64,000 bases of DNA from contig NSIV01000004.1 of NCBI GenBank assembly GCA_002633085.1, positions 62,001 to 126,000 of the forward strand, in the 5' to 3' direction. Below are positions 24,238 through 32,086 of this stretch, piece by piece. Within the stretch, counting starts at the first letter, position 1. The number at the start of each line of letters is the position of its first letter. The notes beneath the pieces were generated by a model. That model did no database searches. It was not told the DNA's origin and worked only from the letters and a program-made list of their open reading frames with translations. The DNA comes from Curvibacter sp. PD_MW3 (GTDB lineage: Bacteria; Pseudomonadota; Gammaproteobacteria; Burkholderiales; Burkholderiaceae_C). Made by a program: the position numbers and the translations under genes.

Positions 24238-25155
24238 ATGCAAAACCCACCCCAAACCGAAACAGAACACGAGGAAACCCGGCCCGCGTGCGTGCTGGTT
24301 TTCAATGCCAACGACCCCTGCGGTGCCGGCGGCCTGTCCAGCGACGTGACGACCATCGCCTCGGTGGGCGCCCATGCGCTGCCGGTCGTCACCGGCACCT
24401 ACGCCCGCGATACGGCCGAAATCTTCGAGCATTTCGCCTTTGACGAAGAGGTGGTGGCCGAGCAGGCCCGCACCCTGCTGGAAGACGTGACGGTGCAGGT
24501 CATCAAGGTCGGCTTCGCCGGCACGCCGGAAAACCTGACGGCCATTGCCGAGGCGGCCTCGGACTACCCGGACATTCCGCTGATCGCCTACATGCCCAAC
24601 CTGTCGTGGTGGAGCGAAGTCCAGATCGACCTCTACCTGGACGCCTTCCAGGAACTGGTGCTGCCGCAGACCGCCGTGCTGGTGGGCAACCACAGCACTC
24701 TGTCGCGCTGGCTGCTGCCGGACTGGAACGCCGAGCGCGCCCCCAGCGCACGCGACATTGCCCGCGCGGCGGCCGAATTTGGCGTCTCCTACACCCTGGT
24801 CACCGGCATCCCGGCACCCGACCAGTTCATCGACAACGTGCTGGCCTCGCCGCAGACCGTGCTCGGCAACGTCAAGTTCGAGCGCTTCGAGGCCGTGTTC
24901 TCCGGTGCCGGCGATACCCTGTCAGCCGCCCTGGCGGCCCTGATTGCCAGCGGCTGCGACTTGGGCGAAGCCTTCACCGAAGCCTTGGGCTACCTCGACC
25001 AGTGCCTGGACAGCGGCTTTCGCCCCGGTATGGGGCACGTGATCCCTGACCGGCTGTTCTGGGCCTTGCCCGCAGATGACGCAGACGAAACCGACGATGG
25101 CTCGTCCGGTCCCGCCTCCAGTTTTGAATTTCCTCCCCATGACACACAGCACTGA
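24238..25155 (+). CDS. ThiD-like hydroxymethylpyrimidine / phosphomethylpyrimidine kinase family protein
   Basis: A ribokinase-fold kinase of about 305 residues. The ThiD N-terminal motif (usually SDPSGGAGIQAD) appears as [12 protein letters not shown], so the Gln that contacts the pyrimidine is Ser here. The C-terminal anion-hole motif is [18 protein letters not shown], with Asp as the catalytic base. The middle contains an unusual [10 protein letters not shown]. It may therefore be a paralogue with altered substrate. The start is uncertain: ATG 24238 follows GCAGG, and ATG 24217 and 24148 are alternatives. It overlaps the hemL start by 17 bases, so the two are co-expressed. A Gly/Ser-poor acidic tail (DDADETDD) ends the protein. 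Confidence 0.75.
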   Translation: MQNPPQTETEHEETRPACVLVFNANDPCGAGGLSSDVTTIASVGAHALPVVTGTYARDTAEIFEHFAFDEEVVAEQARTLLEDVTVQVIKVGFAGTPENLTAIAEAASDYPDIPLIAYMPNLSWWSEVQIDLYLDAFQELVLPQTAVLVGNHSTLSRWLLPDWNAERAPSARDIARAAAEFGVSYTLVTGIPAPDQFIDNVLASPQTVLGNVKFERFEAVFSGAGDTLSAALAALIASGCDLGEAFTEALGYLDQCLDSGFRPGMGHVIPDRLFWALPADDADETDDGSSGPASSFEFPPHDTQH

Positions 25156-26452
25156 CCTCAACGACTCCCTGTTCGAGCGCGCCAAGCGCGTCATTCCCGG
25201 CGGCGTGAACTCGCCCGTGCGCGCCTTCCGTGCCGTTGGCGGCACGCCGCGCTTTGTCAAACGCGCCCAAGGCGCCTACTTCTGGGACGCCAACGACCGG
25301 CGCTACATCGACTACATCGGCTCCTGGGGCCCGATGATCCTGGGCCACGGCCACCCGGCCGTGGTCGAAGCGGTGCAAAAGGCCGTGCTGGAAGGCTTCT
25401 CCTTCGGCGCCCCCACCGAGCGCGAGATCGAGCTGGCCGAGGAAATCCTGAAGGAAGTGCCGTCAATGGAGATGGTGCGCCTGGTCAGCTCGGGCACCGA
25501 AGCCGGCATGAGCGCCATCCGCTTGGCGCGCGGCGCCACCGGGCGCAGCAAGATCATCAAGTTCGAGGGCTGTTACCACGGCCATGCCGATGCGCTGCTG
25601 GTGAAAGCCGGCTCGGGCCTGGCCACCTTCGGCAACCCCACCAGCGCCGGCGTGCCGGCCGAGGTGGTCCAGCACACGCTGGTACTGGAGTACAACAACG
25701 TGCAGCAGCTGGAAGAAGCCTTTGCCCTGCACGGCAAGGATGTAGCCTGCCTGATGATCGAGCCGATCGCCGGCAACATGAACTTCGTGCGCGCCTCGGT
25801 GCCCTTCATGCAGCGCTGCCGCGAACTGTGCAGCCAGCACGGCGCGCTGCTGGTGTTCGACGAGGTGATGACCGGTTTCCGCGTGGCGCTGGGCAGCGCG
25901 CAAAGCGTGTACGCCAAAGCCATCCCGGGCTTCAAGCCGGACATCACGGTGCTGGGCAAGGTCATTGGCGGCGGCATGCCGCTGGCGGCCTTCGGCGGCC
26001 CGCGCGCCCTCATGGAACAAATGGCGCCGCTCGGTCCGGTCTACCAGGCCGGCACGTTGTCGGGCAACCCGGTGGCCACCGCCTGCGGCCTGGCCACGCT
26101 GCGCGAGATCCGCAAACCCGGCTTCTTCGATGCACTGGCCGGCAAGACTCGCTCGCTGGTCGATGGCCTCAAGGTGGCGGCCACGGCCGAAGGCGTGCCC
26201 TTCAGCGCTGATTGCGAAGGCGGCATGTTCGGTTTCTTCCTGCTACCCACGCTGCCGCAAAACTACGGCCAGGTCATGAAGACCGAAGGCGCCAAGTTCA
26301 ACACCCTGTTCCACGGCCTGCTCGACCGCGGCGTCTACATCGCCCCGGCGCTGTACGAGGCCGGTTTCGTCAGCGCCGCGCACAGCGCCGATGACATTGC
26401 GCAGACGGTGGCAGCCGCACGCGAAGCGTTCAAGTTGCTACAAAAATTATAG
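25139..26452 (+). CDS. hemL: Glutamate-1-semialdehyde 2,1-aminomutase
   Basis: A 437-residue PLP enzyme of tetrapyrrole synthesis by the C5 pathway, converting glutamate-1-semialdehyde to 5-aminolevulinate. It starts [20 protein letters not shown] and contains [10 protein letters not shown], the cofactor loop [27 protein letters not shown], and the Lys that binds PLP in [17 protein letters not shown]. Length is normal. It overlaps the upstream kinase gene. Its last codons and the stop TAG lie inside a small repeat (26435-26490), so the C-terminus LLQKL is partly repeat-encoded. Confidence 0.96.
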   Translation: MTHSTDLNDSLFERAKRVIPGGVNSPVRAFRAVGGTPRFVKRAQGAYFWDANDRRYIDYIGSWGPMILGHGHPAVVEAVQKAVLEGFSFGAPTEREIELAEEILKEVPSMEMVRLVSSGTEAGMSAIRLARGATGRSKIIKFEGCYHGHADALLVKAGSGLATFGNPTSAGVPAEVVQHTLVLEYNNVQQLEEAFALHGKDVACLMIEPIAGNMNFVRASVPFMQRCRELCSQHGALLVFDEVMTGFRVALGSAQSVYAKAIPGFKPDITVLGKVIGGGMPLAAFGGPRALMEQMAPLGPVYQAGTLSGNPVATACGLATLREIRKPGFFDALAGKTRSLVDGLKVAATAEGVPFSADCEGGMFGFFLLPTLPQNYGQVMKTEGAKFNTLFHGLLDRGVYIAPALYEAGFVSAAHSADDIAQTVAAAREAFKLLQKL

Positions 26453-26490
26453 CTTGTTGCGCATGGATGGCAAGGGCTGAGGGCCAATTT
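26435..26490 (+). repeat. Mini-repeat, family 2, copy 2, overlapping the end of hemL
   Basis: TTGCTACAAAAATTATAGCT (GCTA/TAGC hairpin) followed by TGTTGCGC, then CAAGGGCTGAGGGCCAATTT. The layout matches copy 3 at 27401-27457. The hemL stop codon is the TAG inside the AT-rich half. Confidence 0.65.
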
Positions 26491-26585
26491 CCTTCGGAAC
26501 GACCAGCCCAAGCCACCCGCCAGCCCCACACCAAGCCGATGGCGGCACAATCCTGGCATTCACCATGCCCAGGAGTGCCGCTGCC

Positions 26586-27389
26586 ATGTCCCCGACCGAA
26601 CCGCTGATCCTCTCCACCCGCGATGCGCGTGGCGTCGTCACCCTGACGCTGAACCGCCCGCAGGCCTTCAACGCCCTGTCCGAGGACATGCTGACCGCCC
26701 TGCAGCAAACCCTTGAAGCCATTGCGCAGGACGACAGCGCACGCGTGCTGGTGATCGCTGCGGCGGGCAAGGCCTTTTGCGCCGGCCATGACCTGAAGGA
26801 AATGCGCGCCGCGCCGTCGCAGGCCTATTACCAGACCCTGTTCAAGCACTGCAGCCAGGTAATGCTAGCCCTGCAGCGCTTGCGCGTGCCGGTGATCGCC
26901 CGCGTGCACGGCATCGCCACCGCGGCCGGCTGCCAGCTGGTCGCCATGTGCGACCTGGCGGTGGCCGCCAGCGACGCGCGCTTTGCGGTCAGCGGCGTCA
27001 ACCTGGGCCTGTTCTGCGCCACCCCCAGCGTGGCGCTGTCGCGCAACCTGGGCCGCAAGGCAGCGTTCGAGATGCTGGTCACGGGCGAGTTCATCAGCGC
27101 CGAACAGGCGCGCGAGAAAGGGCTGGTGAACCGGGTGGCCGCGCTGGAGCAGCTCGACGCCGAAGTGGAGCGGCTGGTGGCCAGCATCGTCAGCAAGCCG
27201 CCCGTGGCGCTGGCGATGGGCAAGGAACTGTTCTACCGCCAGCTGGAATGCGGCATCGAAGCCGCCTACCAAGCCGCCAGCCAGACCATGGCCTGCAACA
27301 TGATGGACGACTGCGCACTCGACGGCGTGCAGGCCTTCATCGACAAGCGGCCCGCGTCAGCCGGCCGGGAGGGTCAGCACAAGGGCTGA
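26586..27389 (+). CDS. Enoyl-CoA hydratase/isomerase family protein
   Basis: A 267-residue crotonase-fold protein. The oxyanion-hole segments are AGKAFCAGHDLKEM and AGCQLVAMCDLAVAASDARF, with the typical GVNLGLFCATPSVALSR and the C-terminal helical trimerisation region. Hydration or isomerisation of an acyl-CoA is likely; the specific substrate is not readable. The usual second catalytic Glu position appears as GLFCA, so it may not be a standard hydratase. I chose ATG 26586, ten bases after AGGAG; ATG 26565 upstream is also in frame. It ends with a repeat and hairpin shared with convergent purH. Confidence 0.85.
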   Translation: MSPTEPLILSTRDARGVVTLTLNRPQAFNALSEDMLTALQQTLEAIAQDDSARVLVIAAAGKAFCAGHDLKEMRAAPSQAYYQTLFKHCSQVMLALQRLRVPVIARVHGIATAAGCQLVAMCDLAVAASDARFAVSGVNLGLFCATPSVALSRNLGRKAAFEMLVTGEFISAEQAREKGLVNRVAALEQLDAEVERLVASIVSKPPVALAMGKELFYRQLECGIEAAYQAASQTMACNMMDDCALDGVQAFIDKRPASAGREGQHKG

Positions 27390-27400
27390 TCATTCCCATC

Positions 27401-27457
27401 TTGCTACTAAATCAATAGCTCCTCCCGCCCATTTCACAAGGGCGGGAGGCCGATTTG
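27401..27457. repeat. Mini-repeat, family 2, copy 3, with a strong hairpin between convergent genes
   Basis: TTGCTACTAAATCAATAGCT, then CCTCCCGCCC (27421-27430) paired with GGGCGGGAGG (27440-27449), then CCGATTT. The 10-bp GC-rich stem between the convergent hydratase and purH genes should help end both transcripts, although no long U-tract follows on either strand. Confidence 0.7.
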
Positions 27458-27479
27458 GCTTAGAAACCCCAGGTGCCGC

Positions 27480-29081
27480 TCAGTGACGGAAGTGGCGCAC
27501 GCCACTGAACACCATGGCCACACCGCGCTCGTTGGCGGCGTCGATCACTTCCTGGTCACGCATCGAGCCGCCGGGCTGGATGACGCAGGTCGCGCCCGCA
27601 TCCACCACCACGTCCAGGCCGTCGCGGAACGGGAAGAAGGCGTCGCTGGCCACCGCCGTGCCCTGCAGCGTCAGGTTGGCGTGCTGCGCCTTGATGCTGG
27701 CGATGCGCGCCGAATCGAGGCGACTCATCTGGCCAGCACCGACGCCCATGGTCATGCCGTCCTTGCAGAAGACGATGGCATTGCTCTTGACGAACTTGGC
27801 CACCTTCCAGGCGAACAACAGGTCGTCGAGCTGCTGCGGCGTCGGCGCCAGTTTGGTGACGACCTTGAGCTCGCTGCGCTGCAGCTCGTAGTTGTCGGCA
27901 GTCTGGATCAGCAGGCCGGAACCGACACGCTTGACGTCGTGCGAGTTCAGGCCGCGCTCCCAGGCGGTCTTGCCATGGCGCTGGATGCCTTCGAGCGAGA
28001 TCTCGAGCACACGCACATTGGCCTTGGCCTTGAAGATCTCCAGCGCTTCCGGCGTGTAGGCCGGCGCCATCAGCACCTCGACGAACTGCTTGCTCACCGC
28101 TTGGGCGGCAGCGGCATCGACCGGACGGTTGAAGGCGATGATGCCGCCGAAAGCGGAGGTCGGATCGGTCTGGAAGGCCTTGCTGTAGGCCTCCAGCGCA
28201 TCCTTGCCCACGGCCACGCCGCAGGGGTTGGCGTGCTTGACGATGACGCAGGCTGGTACGTCAAAGCTCTTGACGCACTCCCAGGCGGCATCGGCGTCGG
28301 CGATGTTGTTGTAAGAGAGTTCCTTGCCTTGCAGCTGCTTGGCCGTCACCAGCGAACCAGGTGCCGGATAGAGGTCGCGGTAGAAGGCGGCCTGCTGGTG
28401 CGGATTTTCGCCGTAGCGCAGGTCCTGCAGCTTGACCAGGTTGCTGTTGGCCTGGGCCGAGAACGGCAGGCTCACCGGTGCGCCGGCTTGGGTGCTTGCC
28501 TCGAAGTCGATGGCGGACAGGTAGTTGCTGATGGCGGCGTCGTAGTTGGCGATGCGGTTGAACGCCGCCACCGACAGCGCAAAGCGCAGCTTGTCGGACA
28601 GTTTCCCGCTGGCTTTCAGTTCGGCCAGCACGGCCGGGTACTGCGAGGCGTCGGTCAGCACGCCAACGTCCTGCCAGTTCTTGGCGGCGCTGCGCACCAT
28701 GGCCGGGCCGCCGATGTCGATGTTCTCGATCGCGTCTTCCAGTGTGCAGCCGGGTTTGGCCACCGTGGCTTCAAACGGGTAGAGGTTGACCACCAGCAGG
28801 TCGATGGTGTCGATGTTGTGCGCCTTCAAGGCGGCCATGTGCTCGGGCACGTCGCGGCGTGCCAGCAGGCCGCCGTGCACCTTGGGGTGCAGGGTCTTGA
28901 CGCGGCCGTCCAGCATTTCAGGGAAGGCGGTGACTTCGGCCACCTCGGTCACAGGCAGGCCTTGTTCAGCCAGCAGCTTGGCAGTGCCGCCAGTAGAAAT
29001 GAGTTTGACGCCCAGCGCGTGCAGCGCCTTGGCAAAGTCGACGATGCCGGTCTTGTCGGATACGGAAATGAGTGCGTTCAT
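27480..29081 (-). CDS. purH: Bifunctional AICAR transformylase / IMP cyclohydrolase
   Basis: A 533-residue enzyme for the last two steps of IMP synthesis. The N-terminal MGS-like cyclohydrolase domain begins [18 protein letters not shown] and contains STGGTAKLL and [13 protein letters not shown]. The AICAR transformylase domain has [29 protein letters not shown] and the C-terminal [11 protein letters not shown] and [13 protein letters not shown]. It lies 10 bases downstream of fis and is probably co-transcribed with dusB and fis. Confidence 0.97.
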   Translation of the reverse strand: MNALISVSDKTGIVDFAKALHALGVKLISTGGTAKLLAEQGLPVTEVAEVTAFPEMLDGRVKTLHPKVHGGLLARRDVPEHMAALKAHNIDTIDLLVVNLYPFEATVAKPGCTLEDAIENIDIGGPAMVRSAAKNWQDVGVLTDASQYPAVLAELKASGKLSDKLRFALSVAAFNRIANYDAAISNYLSAIDFEASTQAGAPVSLPFSAQANSNLVKLQDLRYGENPHQQAAFYRDLYPAPGSLVTAKQLQGKELSYNNIADADAAWECVKSFDVPACVIVKHANPCGVAVGKDALEAYSKAFQTDPTSAFGGIIAFNRPVDAAAAQAVSKQFVEVLMAPAYTPEALEIFKAKANVRVLEISLEGIQRHGKTAWERGLNSHDVKRVGSGLLIQTADNYELQRSELKVVTKLAPTPQQLDDLLFAWKVAKFVKSNAIVFCKDGMTMGVGAGQMSRLDSARIASIKAQHANLTLQGTAVASDAFFPFRDGLDVVVDAGATCVIQPGGSMRDQEVIDAANERGVAMVFSGVRHFRH

Positions 29082-29091
29082 GGTTCAGTGC

Positions 29092-29328
29092 TTACTTGAT
29101 TAATTTGTGTTCGACGAGTTTCTTGCGCAGGGTGTTGCGGTTCAGGCCCAACCACTGCGCAGCGCGCGACTGGTTGTGCTCGGCCTGCTGCATCACGACT
29201 TCCAGCATCGGTTTTTCGACGATGCGGACCATCATGTCGTACATCCCGTCCGGTTCGGTGCCGCGCAAATCCTTGAAATAACCTTCCAGGCTTGTGCGCA
29301 CGCATTCTTCGATATGTTTTTTGCTCAT
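29092..29328 (-). CDS. fis: Fis-family nucleoid-associated protein
   Basis: A 78-residue DNA-binding protein. The C-terminal helix-turn-helix reads HNQSRAAQWLGLNRNTLRKK, the hallmark of Fis, and is preceded by the dimerisation helices (MVRIVEKPMLEVVMQQAE). A very strong ribosome-binding site (GGAGGTGAT) precedes ATG 29328. Fis bends DNA and adjusts transcription with growth rate. The dusB-fis pair is conserved as in E. coli; here purH follows. Confidence 0.95.
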   Translation of the reverse strand: MSKKHIEECVRTSLEGYFKDLRGTEPDGMYDMMVRIVEKPMLEVVMQQAEHNQSRAAQWLGLNRNTLRKKLVEHKLIK

Positions 29329-29383
29329 TCAATCACCTCCACGATGCGCGCTCCGGTATTCGCCCTGGGGGCGGCCCGGTGGC

Positions 29384-30442
29384 TCATGCGGTCAACTCCA
29401 TTTGTATTTGTTCTTCGTTCAGGTCCGTCAAGGCATCCGACACCGCCACAGGCATGCGGTCCATATGAACACCCAGTTCATCAAAATAATCCGACACCGC
29501 CTGCACCTGTGCCCGGCAGTCCTCCAGCGCGTTCATGCGGGCGCGGAAGGCTTCGCCGCCGGGCAGCGTCTTGACGTACCAGCCGATGTGTTTGCGCGCA
29601 CTGCGCACGCCGGTGTATTCACCGTACAGCGCGTAATGGTCCTGCAGGTGCTCCAGCAGCAGACGTTTGACCTCGGCCACCAACGGCGGGGCCAGATGCG
29701 TGCCGGTGGCCAGGAAGTGGCCGATCTCGCGGAAGATCCACGGCCGGCCCTGAGCGGCGCGGCCGATCATCAGCGCATCGGCACCGGTCAGGCGCAACAC
29801 CTCGCGCGCTTTCTCGGGCGAGGTGATATCGCCATTGGCCACCACCGGCACCCGCAGCGCGGCCTTCACGGCGGCAATGGTGTCGTACTCGGCGGCACCA
29901 CCATAACCCTGCTCGCGCGTGCGGCCATGCACCGTGACCATCTGCACGCCGGCGCTCTCGGCCGCGCGGGCCAGCACCACCGCATTCTTGTGGGACTGGC
30001 ACCAGCCAGTGCGCATCTTGAGCGTGACCGGCACGTTGTGCGGCGCACAGGCAGCCACCACGGCCTCGATGATCTGCAGCGCCAGCGTCTCGTCCTGCAT
30101 CAGGGCCGAGCCGGCCCACTTGTTGCAGACTTTTTTGGCCGGGCAGCCCATGTTGATGTCGATGATCTGCGCGCCGCGGTCGATGTTGTAGGCCGCGGCC
30201 TCGGCCATCATGGGGGCATCCGTGCCGGCAATCTGTACCGCGATCGGGCCGACCTCGCCCTCATGGTTGGCACGGCGCGAGGTCTTGAGGCTGTTCCACA
30301 AATCCTTGCGCGACGTCACCATCTCGCTCACCGCATAACCGGCCCCCAGCGCCTTGCACAGCTGGCGGAACGGCCGGTCCGTCACCCCGGCCATCGGGGC
30401 CGCAAACAGGGCATTCGGCAATTCGAAGGAACCGATGTTCAT
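29384..30442 (-). CDS. dusB: tRNA-dihydrouridine synthase B
   Basis: A 352-residue FMN-dependent TIM-barrel enzyme that reduces uridines in the tRNA D-loop. It shows the FMN-binding APMAGVTDRPFRQL, the catalytic Cys region NMGCPAKKVCNKWAGSALM, TLKMRTGW, and VHGRTREQGYGG with NGDITSPEKA. Its C-terminal helical domain is present. It is the first gene of dusB-fis-purH. An intrinsic terminator lies in its leader (30471-30501). Confidence 0.94.
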   Translation of the reverse strand: MNIGSFELPNALFAAPMAGVTDRPFRQLCKALGAGYAVSEMVTSRKDLWNSLKTSRRANHEGEVGPIAVQIAGTDAPMMAEAAAYNIDRGAQIIDINMGCPAKKVCNKWAGSALMQDETLALQIIEAVVAACAPHNVPVTLKMRTGWCQSHKNAVVLARAAESAGVQMVTVHGRTREQGYGGAAEYDTIAAVKAALRVPVVANGDITSPEKAREVLRLTGADALMIGRAAQGRPWIFREIGHFLATGTHLAPPLVAEVKRLLLEHLQDHYALYGEYTGVRSARKHIGWYVKTLPGGEAFRARMNALEDCRAQVQAVSDYFDELGVHMDRMPVAVSDALTDLNEEQIQMELTA

Positions 30443-30470
30443 GCGAAGGGAGGGGTGGGCGTTGGCTGGA

Positions 30471-30501
30471 ATAAAAAAACGCTGCCGAAAAATGAGGCAG
30501 C
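30471..30501 (-). terminator. Intrinsic terminator inside the dusB leader (possible attenuator)
   Basis: On the minus strand GCTGCC-N9-GGCAGC is followed by GTTTTTTTATT, a textbook Rho-independent terminator. It ends about 29 bases before the dusB start. No leftward gene lies upstream that it could serve, since the next gene (30592) runs rightward. Premature termination of dusB-fis-purH transcripts is inferred. Confidence 0.75.
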
Positions 30502-30514
30502 AGTCGGGTCGCGT

Positions 30515-30547
30515 ATTCTAGCTGCTCAAAATTTCAGCAATTGAAAT
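30515..30547 (-). promoter_or_regulatory. Candidate dusB promoter region with a dyad
   Basis: Minus-strand TAGAAT (30515-30520) fits a -10 element placing the start site just before the leader terminator; no convincing -35 is visible. ATTTCA-N5-TGAAAT (30531-30547) is a perfect 6-bp dyad that could bind a regulator at the -35 position. Confidence 0.35.
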
Positions 30548-30591
30548 GCGCGACCACGGCGTGCGACGTCGTGCCTATACTCGTACCGCCC

Positions 30592-31062
30592 ATGGACGCC
30601 TGGATCAATCACCTGCTCGCACTACTGGCGCTGCCGCAATACGGCTTGAGCACCTTGTTCGCGGTGGCTTTTGTCTCCGCCACGCTGCTGCCCATGGCCT
30701 CGGAACCGGCGCTGTTCGGCCTGCTCAAGCTCAACCCGGAACTGTTCTGGCTGGCCATGCTGGTGGCCACGGCCGGCAACACCCTGGGCGGCGCCCTGAA
30801 CTGGGCACTCGGCCTGGGTTCGCACCGCATTCTGGACAAGTACCAGCATTCCGCGACCCATTTGCGCGCGCTCGACTGGCTGGAACGCATCGGCCCCAAA
30901 GCCTGCCTGCTGAGCTGGCTGCCCCTCATCGGCGACCCCTTGTGTGCGGTGGCCGGCTGGCTCAAGCTGCCGTTCTGGCCTTGCCTGCTCTACATGGCCA
31001 TCGGCAAGTTCGGGCGCTACCTCGTGATGACGGGCGCACTGCTGTGGGTTTTCCCGTCCTGA
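30592..31062 (+). CDS. YqaA-family inner-membrane protein (VTT/DedA-like)
   Basis: A 156-residue polytopic protein: QYGLSTLFAVAFVSATLLPMASE, FWLAMLVATAGNTLGGALNW, and KACLLSWLPLIGDPLCAVAG followed by a last helix. The glycine-rich turns and SEP/LIGDP motifs match YqaA proteins, relatives of the DedA lipid-scramblase group. Its function is not known. MDAWINHLL at 30592 was chosen because it directly precedes the first helix; a -10-like TATACT lies 11 bases upstream, so the mRNA leader would be very short. It converges on the substrate-binding protein gene. Confidence 0.8.
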   Translation: MDAWINHLLALLALPQYGLSTLFAVAFVSATLLPMASEPALFGLLKLNPELFWLAMLVATAGNTLGGALNWALGLGSHRILDKYQHSATHLRALDWLERIGPKACLLSWLPLIGDPLCAVAGWLKLPFWPCLLYMAIGKFGRYLVMTGALLWVFPS

Positions 31063-31066
31063 CCAC

Positions 31067-32086
31067 CTAGTTCAAGGTTCCCGCCGCACGCGCGGCAGCC
31101 TCGTACACCGCCGGCAAGTGATAGCCGCGCCGAGCCAGTCGCTCGGCGTGCATCAAGACGACAAAAGCCTGCCCCTGCACCACCAGAAATTCAGACGGAG
31201 AACGTCCCTGCAGCAGTGCCGCCGTCAGACGGCCTGCCGTCTGTCCCTGCTCATGGGCCGAGGAAGCAATGGCCAGACTACCGCCGTCAGGCACAAAACC
31301 GTTTTTGGCCGCCAGCGGCAGGGCCTTGCTGTGGGCTTCTGTCCAAGCCATCACCTCGGCCGGTGGCACCGACTTGTAGCCACCGACCGCCCGGTGCAGG
31401 CCCTGGTAGCCGGTGATGAACAAAACATCGGCCTTCTGTCCCAACGCGGCCACCCGATCCTGCCAGGCGGGATAGTTGTCAGTCTGTTCGCACGGCAACA
31501 GCTTGTGGGGAGACCAGTCGTACGCTGCCAGTTGTGGCGCCTCCAACAAGGCCTGAGCGCGAGCGTCCCCCAGGCAAGCCATGGTCAGCGGCCGGCCGTG
31601 ACCGAGCTGCGTCAACGCTTCGCGCAAGGCTGCCACCGGAATACGCTCAAAGATACCGGTGGTGTTGCTGGCCGTGTCGAAGCCATAGGCTGCCGGTTCA
31701 GCATCGATACCTGCAAACACGATACGAATTCCTGGTCGGTTCAGCAAGGCCGGCGTCACCAGCTTGGCCGCAATGTCATCAAACACCACCAGAACATCAG
31801 GTTCGAAAGCCTCCACGGCGCGTTGTGCCGAGGCGGCGGCGGTCTCCATATGCTGCTCACTGGGCGCGCCTCCCAGGCGCATGTAGTGCCAACGCGTCAG
31901 CACGGAGCGAGGATAGGCTTTGAGCTCCTTGCGGTAGCTGCGGTCCAGCGCCTGCGTCCAACCGAAATCCTCGTCGTAGGTGTGGATGACCAGCACCCGT
32001 GGACTGGCGACATTGAAGTAAAGCACCAACAACAATGACAACAGCAGAAAGACGCTGACGAGCAGGGCGGCAAGGCTTTTTTTCAT
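31067..32086 (-). CDS. Membrane-anchored ABC-type substrate-binding protein (PF04392-like)
   Basis: A 339-residue protein with an N-terminal hydrophobic segment (SLAALLVSVFLLLSLLLVLYF) that is probably an uncleaved anchor. A two-lobed periplasmic binding domain follows: RVLVIHTYDEDFGWTQ, PDVLVVFDDIAAKLVTPAL, IRIVFAGIDAEP, DVLFITGYQGL, and a hinge near LPLAAKNGFVPDGGSLAI. It resembles binding proteins often found alone or as sensor domains. There are no ABC permease or ATPase genes here; instead its ATG overlaps the stop of an SLC13-type permease gene by four bases (ATGA), implying a joint task. The ligand is unknown. Confidence 0.75.
   Translation of the reverse strand: MKKSLAALLVSVFLLLSLLLVLYFNVASPRVLVIHTYDEDFGWTQALDRSYRKELKAYPRSVLTRWHYMRLGGAPSEQHMETAAASAQRAVEAFEPDVLVVFDDIAAKLVTPALLNRPGIRIVFAGIDAEPAAYGFDTASNTTGIFERIPVAALREALTQLGHGRPLTMACLGDARAQALLEAPQLAAYDWSPHKLLPCEQTDNYPAWQDRVAALGQKADVLFITGYQGLHRAVGGYKSVPPAEVMAWTEAHSKALPLAAKNGFVPDGGSLAIASSAHEQGQTAGRLTAALLQGRSPSEFLVVQGQAFVVLMHAERLARRGYHLPAVYEAAARAAGTLN

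Noticed and set aside
27483..29099. 538-codon open frame antisense to purH
   Set aside because: It covers purH almost exactly; composition is typical of a reverse-frame artefact in GC-rich DNA.
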